The translations under genes and the position numbers were made by a program. Positions 55,834 through 64,000 of a DNA stretch of 64,000 nt are shown here, piece after piece (position 1 is the stretch's first letter; each line of letters opens with the position of its first letter). The notes beneath the pieces were generated by a model. It was not told where the DNA came from and searched no databases. It saw nothing but the letters and a program-made list of their open reading frames with translations. The stretch lies in assembly GCA_037447655.1 (NCBI GenBank), contig JBBHKE010000771.1, positions 614,243 through 678,242 of the forward strand, read 5' to 3'. This DNA comes from Zygnema cylindricum (taxonomy: Eukaryota > Streptophyta > Zygnematophyceae > Zygnematales > Zygnemataceae).

Positions 55834-56065
55834 TGAAACTCTGAGACCTCCATAAGTCCTCAGAGTGGACAGCTTCCAAGAAGCCTCTAGGATAATCCTG
55901 ACCCCTTTGTGTTTAAGCAAAAATAACTGCCACCCTGGCAGACAAAAACTCTGACCAACTTCACCCCTGTGAAGACAAGACTCCCCTGAGTCGATAGCAA
56001 AAAGAATCTCTGAATTTGCTCCCCTGAGCAGTAAGTTATGGAGGGTCAAAGTTGACCTTTTGTAC
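55834..56065 (-). repeat. copia LTR fragment
   Basis: It matches the terminal 230 bp of the LTR at 48,944 (tgaaactctgagacctccat) and stops at ccttttgtac. It carries no primer site beside it, so it is a truncated relic. Confidence 0.88.
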
Positions 56066-57394
56066 CATTTTTTGACTTGTACCCAAAAAAACAAGCATAA
56101 CGGGAAATCTACGGCAGCCTTAGTGAAATATGAAGGAACGTACAGCATTGTACCTTAGAAACCCATATCCCCCCATTAATCACTCTTAAAAGTACGTAAA
56201 TGTAAAAACACTGTACTAAAATGAACAAAAAAAATAACAAAGTAGGGTACGCATTATATTAACTTTTGAACATCGTTTGATGTGTACCGTACGTATTATT
56301 CTTCACTGTATACCGTGCGTAATATGCGCACGGGACATTTATGCCTTACATGTACTTTTATGTACTTTGTCTTCTCCTTGTCTTCTAGAACCTTCTTCCA
56401 TGGCTGCCTGTTGTCATTTTCTGGCCTTTTTTCTCCTTGTCTGTAGCCAAATTTTGCGTGGATTTTTGCGTGCAGTCAAAAGAAATGATTTTTTAAGATA
56501 TTTTTAATTAATCTATCAGAAAACTCTTTCCGTTTTCTTCTTTTTACCTAATCCGACCTATCAGATTCGGCCGCTTTTCTGCTTTCGTTTTTTGGTCTCC
56601 TCGTACCTAATTTTGAGTCCCTATGCTCACCAGAACCGGATTTCAAACATCTCATATTAACTTCGCTGTTTATATTCTGCTTTTCCCTCTCGATTTGGAG
56701 ATTCTTCTCTTATTTTTTTTTTCTGTTTTCTCAGTTTTGGTTCAATTTCCCTTTCGAATTGTCACTGGCTTTCCCATCAGGGGACTCAAACGTCATCACT
56801 TTCTTTTTCCTTTTCCGTACACTTCCTTTTTCCTGGAAAGTCTTTTTCCGTACCATTTTGTCCCGTGTTTCGTTTGCCCTTCGGGGAGAGGGGGGGGAGG
56901 GAGGAGAGAGAGGGGAGGGGGACAGGGGAGGGTACAGGGGATGTTAGATGCCCTGTGAATCAAGGGTCCTCAGTTCTGTTGGCATAGCCTCCTAAGTTAT
57001 TTAGGCTAGCGTGTGATTTGCGTGGCGTGGTGTGATTGGTTAGTTATAGTTTGTTTATTTTTGTTTTGGTATTACGTCAGACTTTTGATTTTGTACGGCG
57101 GTATTTCGTTTCGTACAGTACCGCGTCTTTATGTCGTTTCGACAGTACTTTGCTCTGATTGTTCCCGCGCTGTACCATACGTCATGCGATTTATTTGTAC
57201 CTTGTAGTACTTGTTTGCTTCGTGAGAGAGTATTTAGGACTTGGTCGTTTGAGGAAAAGATCATCTTTTGTAAGAGGGGAAAAATTCCGGTGAAATATAC
57301 CTGTCTTTTGCTGGAGTGATCTCTTCTTGCAGTCTTTTGCTTCTGCACTTTATTAAGTCCTTCTTCTATCAGTTTTTGGTTTTATCTTATTAAG
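56066..57394 (+). repeat. probable copia LTR before primer site
   Basis: Non-coding sequence ending directly before a Met-type primer site. It contains a G-rich run (56,886-56,940) and pyrimidine-rich sequence. The left end of the LTR is not found, so the start is approximate. Confidence 0.45.
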
Positions 57395-57410
57395 TGGTAT
57401 CGGAGTTAGT
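57395..57410 (+). promoter_or_regulatory. primer-binding site, initiator-Met 3' end type
   Basis: tggtatcggagttagt is close to TGGTATCAGAGC, complementary to the 3' end of initiator tRNA-Met. This differs in kind from the anticodon-arm site of the other copia family here. Confidence 0.7.
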
Positions 57411-57451
57411 GTGCTCCATTAAGTGTTTTCAAGGTGGTAAGTCTTGCCGCC

Positions 57452-58599
57452 ATGGGGGGAAAGATGAAGAAGTCTACATCTACACCTTCTCCCTCCTAAT
57501 CCAGATCCACCGGATCTGCCGGATATGGTCGATTCATCTCCAGATCAGAGTGTGAAAGATTTAGGCTTCGGAGGAGAGGCTTTTGAAGAGGCTTCTCCCT
57601 CCAACCCACTTCCAAAAAGAGAGGAAGAGAAGCAAGAAGGGGTGGTGTTGACCAAAGATCGTCTCACTGAATTGTTTGACGACTTTCTCACTCTTGTAGA
57701 TCAGCGGATCACGGATGCCAATCGGAAGAGGAAGTTTCAAGTGGAGGAGGATCCAATCTTGGATATTTTGGAGGTGGAGGAGTAGGATCCAATCTTGGAT
57801 ATTTTGGAGGTGGCTTCGGATGGAGGGGTCGAGAATGATGATGCTTTGAGGGAGATTCTCCGCAAGGGGAAGTGTGTGATCGAGAATGACTCGGATCTAA
57901 AATAAAAATCCGATGATGAGTTTCCAATTCCTTCCATGTTGGGAAAGATCATCCTCTTCAACGGATCTAACTATAAATTTTGGAAGAAATACATCAAAGA
58001 TAAACTTATCCTCCGTCACCTTTGAAAGATCATGAATGGGGAGAAGAAGATGTCGATTGACGATCCGAAGGCTCGCCGCCTTTGGAAGAAGAAAAATCTA
58101 GACACCATCACCGGCCTCATACAATCGTGAACCACATTGGTGCATGATCATTTCCTTACCCGAGATACAGCGCAATTTGAGAAGGGACACCAAAATAAGG
58201 GGAAATATGCTTACACCAACTTTATTCAATCTAAAAAAAAATCTAGCGAATCGATCGATAATGCGATAAAACGATATAATATTATTGTGGAGCAACTCTC
58301 AAATAACGACCTGATTATTATCAAGGCGGATAAAGAGATCGACCTCATCAATGCTTTGCCCGATAATCTTACTTACCTCAAGGAAATCATTTGGGAACAA
58401 TTGAATCCGAGTTATGAGTTTATTGTAAATTATCTCAAGACAACCGAGAAAAAATATGGGGGCCCTCTTAAAGCCACAGCCTCAAGTGGAACTCAAGACT
58501 TATCAACTCAAAAACCCGCGAATCTAAATTTTCTCCGTGGGGGAAGAAGGGGAAGAGAAATTGGAGGTGGATCAAAGGTGCAATATGATTTCTAACCTC
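57452..58599 (+). pseudogene. copia gag, interrupted by gypsy
   Basis: The ATG at 57,452 reads MGGKMKKSTSTPSPS and stops early. Later pieces, GKIILFNGSNYKFWKKYIKD near 57,945 and the frame 58,137-58,595 (KKSSESIDNAIKRYNIIVEQ, LINALPDNLTYLKEIIWEQL, basic GGRRGREIGGG tail), fit copia gag. In-frame stops lie near 57,496, 57,783, 57,903, 58,022 and 58,126. A gypsy LTR begins at 58,600. Confidence 0.85.
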
Positions 58600-59548
58600 T
58601 GAGAAAAATCCCATTACTACATCACATTTCAACCACACATTCCACACATTGGAAAATTACACATTCTCATTAGAAATCACACACATAAAGAAATAACTTT
58701 AAATTAGAAGAAGCTTTTGTCCACATAACATTAGCTTGGTCACTTGCCTTCGTGGCTCAACCCTTCTTTTAAAGTTTTTTCCTCTACTCTCCACTCTTAA
58801 ATTATTCTATCTCTTAAGCACTAAAACACTACTTAGTAAGTAAGAGATTTCAATGCCAAAATGACACTTCTCCAGTTTGGTTTTAATCGCTCAAGACCAA
58901 GATCAGTCAGAATTTCCACAAACTTTTCCAAAAGAAAAGATGTCTACTCTCCTGTTACCCTTCACTTTTTATCCATCATCGCCCTGGACTCACCAGGCCA
59001 AATTAAACGCTCCGTTGAACGGGTTTTACCTAGGCCAAGCATTGATTAGGAAGGACTCGGACTGACCAATGCAAAAGCGTGCGAAATCTCCCACTAACTA
59101 CGTAGCATTTACTAACCAATCAAACACTACATTTTACTACGTAGCATTTACGTGCAAAAGTGCACGCAAATCGAAACGCAACTTTGCACGATCGTGCATC
59201 CCGAATTTAACTTGCGAAACTACTTACGAAACTAACAAATTTGAATTATGAGGTTTCGTACTAAAAATCGTACGAAACGAACAATAATAGGTACCAAACC
59301 ACTATTATTAATTTATATAGACGTACGCCTTAAATTCCGCGACTACTTTGACCCTTAACCCGTTTCAATGTTACCCACCTATTATTTTGACCCCTAGCTG
59401 TCACCTAAATACACCCATCGCTATATCTTTTGAAATATGACTCTAAATCGCGCGATTCTTTCGGTGACGTCCACCAAATTTAGTATTCTATATTCATAAC
59501 ACCTAAATACCCCTTTACAAATAAGTTTGATCTGCTGTTACTGTTACA
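58600..59548 (-). repeat. probable gypsy 3' LTR
   Basis: On the minus strand it begins tgtaacagtaacagc right after a purine-rich tract (aaagaggagatga) and ends tttttctca. 949 bp with TG and CA ends. The partner LTR lies outside the window, so neither pairing nor target duplication (left flank acctc) can be checked. Confidence 0.6.
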
Positions 59549-59595
59549 TCATCTCCTCTTTATTTTATCGAACCTCAGTTAAAACTCTTTCATTC

Positions 59596-59802
59596 TCAAG
59601 ATGTGACTTCTATATTATTATCCCTCCAATAACTTTGCAAAAACTCAGAATTTTTATCTTCTAAAGGTAACTCATCTTTTAGCCTTCCTAGATAATGCAA
59701 TTGCCATAATATAGTATTGCCAACCTTAAACCATTGACCTACCCAATCTATTACCCTTTTGTCAACCTCAGGTTCTATAATTATTGAGGGATCCAATTCC
59801 AA
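59596..59802 (-). pseudogene. gypsy chromodomain-like tail
   Basis: It reads KRVIDWVGQWFKVGNTILWQ, then LPLEDKNSEFLQSYW. The spacing of V, W/Q and the acidic ED..EFLQ block resembles a worn chromodomain (RVIDxR...QYLVKW...TWE). In chromoviruses this domain steers integration to marked chromatin. Confidence 0.6.
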
Positions 59803-60275
59803 TTCTACTTCAGTTGGTCAAAGATTTGCTGGTTTTAACTAGCTAATGTGTATCACTGGATGAATTTTTGTTGAAGGCGGAAAGTCCTATTTGGCAACAA
59901 CAGTTGATATCATCTTGATTACAGTAAATGGTCTGATGTACTTAGGAGCAAATTTTTTAGTAAGATCCCCTTGTCCCTCGATCTTACACTCGTAAAGGGT
60001 TGTTGAAAGCCTAACCTTGTCACCAGTGCTTATCATCCAATAACCCCATTTGCGGTTAACATTTAGTTTTTAACTTCTTTGTGCCTCCACTAATGCATCG
60101 CGGACTGTCTTCCAAAGCGTTTGAATGTATTCCCAAAATCCGTTCTAGAACCCCTATTCTCTTGAGTGACCCGTGTTATTAAGTCTAATGCTTTTCTCGG
60201 TTGGTATCTGTATGCACCTTCAAACGGTGAGAATTGTTTACTATCATATTAACATTAATTGTATGGAAATTATAT

Positions 60276-60972
60276 TTATGGCAGTTTAGATTCCCATGTG
60301 TTCAGAACTCCACTACAAACAATCCCTATCATTTCTTCCATTGTACGGTTCATCCTTTCTGTTTGTCCATCTGTCTGAGGATGATAAGAGGTACTCATTT
60401 TTAATTCGGTGCCTATATTTTGTTGCAATTTTTTCCAAAATGCAGATGTAAATATAAAATTCCTATCACTGACTATAGTTAGGGGAACTCCATGATGTCT
60501 AACCACGTTGTCAAAATATAACTTTGCAATATCTATAACTAAATGAGTAGTTTTGTAAGGGATAAAGATTGCCGTTTTACTAAACCTACCAACTACGACT
60601 ATGATACAATCATTTCTTCTAGATGTAGTTGGTAACCTATAATAAAATCCATATTGACAGATTCTCGTGGTCTTTCGAGGATATCTAAAGGTTTTAAGAG
60701 ACTTTTAGGTTTCTGGTTACTAAGTTTACTCTGTTGGCAAAGGACACAATTTTCTATGTGTTTCGACACCTCCTTTGCCATCATGGCCAAAACAATCTAC
60801 TTTGCAACCGACTAAGAGTTTTATCTCGACTTAGATGTCTTAAATGCTCATGGACTTCCCGTAAAAGTTGTTTTCTTAAGTTTTCCATTTCAAGAATGCA
60901 TAACTTATCCCCTATTCGCAAATACAGTAAACCATCTTCTATTCTAAAGTTTTTGACAAGCCTCTCATTCAA
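60276..60972 (-). pseudogene. gypsy integrase
   Basis: Zinc-binding part: HEHLRHLSRDKTLSRL with CVLCQQSK. Core: VNMDFIIGYQL (first Asp), then VSDRNFIFTSAFWKKL (second Asp) and SYHPQTDGQTERMNRTMEEM (Glu). The three catalytic acids can be read, but in separate frames with a gap near 60,510-60,600. Confidence 0.88.
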
Positions 60973-61169
60973 TGGGCTAGAATTCCCTCCGAAATATTTT
61001 TACAAATCACAGCAAAATTAGGATCTTTATCATAACCATTTCTAATAGCATCTTAAAATAATTCATCCCGAACCATCATATATATTTCAAAACATCTACT
61101 TAAAGGATCTGCGACTACATTTGTCTTTCCAGGAATATGTATTACATTAAATTTGAAATATACTAATTT

Positions 61170-62332
61170 TTACATCCACCTAACCTGTCTACTAGTCATA
61201 ATTTGTGCATCACTTAATCTTTGTAGATAGGAGAGTGCCTTATCGTCACAATGAATTGTAAATTCTTTATTGTGCAAATAACAACGCGAGTTCACCAATG
61301 CATGAACAATTGCAAGTATTTTTTTTTCTTGTGCAGGATAGTTCTTTTCAGCATCATTAAATTTCCTAGACTCAAAAACAATAGGATGAAAATGTTTGCC
61401 GACTTTTTGACTTATGACTGCACGTAGACCTTTATCACATGCATCAGTAGTGATCAAAATTTCAAATTCCCCAGTGGGATCATGATACACCAGTGTAGGT
61501 GCAGAGGTCAACTTCCCTTTTAGTTCCTCGAAAACTCTGTTTTTATCCCCTCCCCTCACAAACGTCTCCTTCTTCCGAAGTAAATCTGTCAATTGTGCGG
61601 CGATCATACTGCAGTTCTTGATAAATTTCATGTGATAAGTGGCCAATCCCAAAAATGATCTAACTTCTGTGACATTAGTGGGTTGCTTCGAATTTTGTAT
61701 TTTAGTCATTTTGGATAGATCTGTTTTAACACCTTCGCCACTAACTATATGTCCCAAAAATAATTGTTCACTTTTAAAAAAACTTGATTTTGACAACTTT
61801 CCATATAAATTTCTTTCCCTTAACCATTCCAACACTTTCCTTAGATAAATTACATGTTGTTATTTAGATATGCTGTAATTAAAATATCATCTATAAACAC
61901 CTGAACAAACTCATCTATATAATCATAAAATGTTGGTTAATTAATATTTGATAAGTAGATGGTGCATTCGTCAAACCAAATGGCATCACTATCTTTTCAA
62001 AATGACCGACTCTAGTTCTAAAAGCAGTTTTATCAACATCTTCAGTTCTAATTGGCACCTAATTAAAGCCACTACGCAGATCAATCAAAGAAAATAATTT
62101 AGCGCCTTTCAAACGATCTATCAAATCAAAATTAAAGGTAATGGATACTTATCCTTCACCGTAATCTTGTCAGACTACGATAGTCGACACACATCCTCAA
62201 CGTCCCGTCCTTCTTTTTGACGAAGAGAACAAGTGCAATGTACGATGACTTGTTGGGCTGAATATGTCCTTTCTCGAGAAGCTCCTTGATCATTTTTTTA
62301 ACTCCTCGTGCTCAAAGAAGCTATGCTTATAA
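61170..62332 (-). pseudogene. gypsy reverse transcriptase and RNase H
   Basis: The palm is in shifted frames: VFIDDILI near 61,880-61,905 holds the catalytic DD pair. The frame 61,835-61,170 reads FLGHIVSGEGVKTDLSKM, EVRSFLGLATYHMKFI and LITTDACDKGLRAVIS (RNase H Asp), then AQEKKILAIVHAL and FTIHCDDKALSYL. This order is that of gypsy RT connection plus RNase H. Confidence 0.9.
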
Positions 62333-62818
62333 ATTCATGTGATAGGAGAATTAAATCCAGGTTCAAGGTTAATATTATGTTCCACATCTTGGGAAGGTGG
62401 CCTCCTTGAGTGTAAGTCACTTGGGAAAACATCTCTAAATTCAAAAATCAAATCTTTAACAGCAGCATCAGATGTATTAATGTCACTTATAAAAATCAGA
62501 TTTTTGTTTTTCAAGAGTTTTAGTGGTGTTTGATGTAGGAATGACATCAATGTTAGTGTTTCCCCCCCCCCCTTCATCAGTAACTCCCTCAGTTACTAAT
62601 AACAAGAAAGCATGATTTGTTGTATCGTTTAAATGCTTTTTAAATTGTTTAGCGGAAATCAAACCTTCCACTCCCAACTTGGTTATGATATTTATATGAT
62701 TTTTATGCAACTTCTTCGAAAGTAATGCTTGTAAAACCTTCTAACCATTTTCAGACTTCACTCTCAAGGTGATATTTTCCAAATAAATTTGAGGGTTATG
62801 TTCAGTTAATCAAGGCTT

Positions 62819-63088
62819 TCATAGTATTAGCTCCTCACTTCCCAAATTCATTATTACATACAATACTTTTATTTTATGACCTTGGATATCAACTTCAATT
62901 GTGTCAGTTTGTAAATCTAATGTGGACTTATTACCATTTGCCACTTGAACATGTAAATGTTTTCCCCTTATGACTGTAGGAATTTTATTTTCCTCAACAA
63001 ACTTATGTGAAATAAAATTATGTGTAGCACCTGAATATATCATAACTCTCAATGGTTTTCCTTCCACTAAAGACTCAAATCTGATCAA
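62819..63088 (-). pseudogene. gypsy aspartic protease
   Basis: It reads LRVMIYSGATHNFISHKF, where retropepsins of this group have DSGATHNFIS. The catalytic Asp is Tyr. The flap and C-terminal parts (LHVQVANGN, EVDIQGHKIKV) are recognisable. Linker sequence to RT follows at 62,335-62,818 with frame changes. Confidence 0.85.
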
Positions 63089-63115
63089 ACTGTGTCTGGT
63101 GTCATCGTTACTTAA

Positions 63116-64000
63116 CTATCTTAACATAGGTTTCTTGTTAAGAGTTTCATTTGAAGGATTGTTCAAACTATGGAGTGTTGTTAGCATCATAATAAATTCA
63201 ACTATCGTAGCCTTTCTATTCATTAGCTTGCCCTCTAGAGTTAACTCTTTAATCTCTAGATCTGGTCGACTCAACTGAGGACTTTCAGCCTTTTTTTCCA
63301 TTTCCCACCTTTGAACTTCTAGTTCAACTTGGTATAATGCAATATCTTCCTGAAGACCTTCATTGACATCAAATGTTTTAAGAGATCCTTTATCTGTACA
63401 GTCCTTAGCGTAATGATTTTGACCTCTACATTTAAAACAAGTGACTTTCTTCTTTGGTTTGGTGCATTCTCTGCTGAAATATCCCTCCTCTCTACATATA
63501 TAACAATTAATTTTCTCGAGTTGTGCACACTCAGATGTTGTATGACCTCTTTTCTAACAAATAGTGCATGTGGGAATGGTAAAATAAGGTTTTTGAGCAT
63601 TAATCCTTGTTTTAGGACTCTTAATGTAGCCCCCTCTATTCTGATATTTATTTCCTGCATTAACACTCTGTCTACCCCTCTGATTTCCCTTGAAGATATT
63701 TGCCTATTAAGTAGACCTGCATTCATACCTTCTTCCTCAAATTCCTTCTCACCCCACTCTGATCCTTCATTGAAATTTCCTTGAGTGATAGAGTTTCACG
63801 ATTATACCCCAACCGATCCTCTAATTCGAATGACTTATCTTGTAATTGTTTCAAATTAATAAATTTTTGATATTTCAGTTTTGATATCAGTATAGGATTC
63901 AGTTAGTTCAAGAAATGCAACCTAGCCATTTCATCAGTCAAACCTATGACATGAATGCTAGATGAGTCAAATTCCACAATATAATCTTTCACAAATCCAC
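63116..64000 (-). pseudogene. gypsy gag with zinc knuckles
   Basis: Near 63,405-63,560 three CCHC-like units occur in a row: CTIC, stop, then HTTSEC; CYICREEGYFSREC, with Tyr for His; and an intact CFKCRGQNHYAKDC. Capsid-type sequence continues to the window edge in several frames. The start is outside. Confidence 0.8.

Larger units (their letters stand above)
59549..64000 (-). mobile_element. Ty3/gypsy element, partial in window
   Basis: On the minus strand the order is gag, protease, RT, RNase H, integrase, chromodomain-like tail. Integrase lies after RT, which defines gypsy rather than copia. The 5' LTR and gag start are beyond 64,000. Many frameshifts and some lost key residues show it is inactive. 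Confidence 0.92.

Overview
The window looks like a repeat-rich, AT-leaning nuclear segment from a green-lineage (plant-type) eukaryote. The signs are spliced genes with short GT-AG exons, plant-type leucine-rich repeats in 72-bp phase-2 exons, a papain-like protease joined to LysM modules, many Ty1/copia and Ty3/gypsy retrotransposons, and a primer-binding site that matches the anticodon arm of plant initiator tRNA-Met. The species cannot be fixed from the sequence. No rRNA gene, CRISPR array or bacterial operon is visible.

Region by region. 1-11,190 is a pile-up of one copia family: a truncated 3' internal piece, an LTR, a decayed internal region carrying a nested solo LTR, a second LTR, and a divergent third LTR. 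11,190-13,530 holds remnants of another copia lineage, a pentanucleotide microsatellite and a telomere-like repeat. 14,362-22,460 (minus strand) holds a multi-exon gene. Its modules in order are a papain-like (C1A) protease with all four catalytic positions kept, two EGF-like modules and several LysM modules. The 5' protease exons lie in a tandemly duplicated block (21,384 to about 27,335), and the upstream copy is broken. 27,691-50,010 (minus) is an array of fourteen single-LRR exons ending in an LRR-cap/EGF exon. About 5.3 kb of the array occurs twice, 7,762 bp apart, so the period holds exactly seven LRR exons. A 6.46-kb copia element with a 5-bp target duplication sits inside the outermost LRR exon. 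50,010-57,390 holds decayed copia, a 13-bp minisatellite, a long inverted repeat carrying a TA-flanked MITE, and LTR fragments. 57,392-58,599 is a copia primer site and gag. 58,600-64,000 is a Ty3/gypsy element with a chromodomain-like tail on the minus strand, which runs off the window.

How the parts relate. The LRR/EGF exons and the protease/EGF/LysM exons lie on the same strand in a plausible 5'-to-3' order, and both encode secreted-type modules; LysM binds N-acetylglucosamine polymers in known families. They may be two neighbouring genes or one mosaic gene, and the sequence does not settle which. Transposons shaped the locus: MITEs sit beside a splice donor and inside LRR introns, and an LTR with its primer site lies in a duplicated LRR intron.
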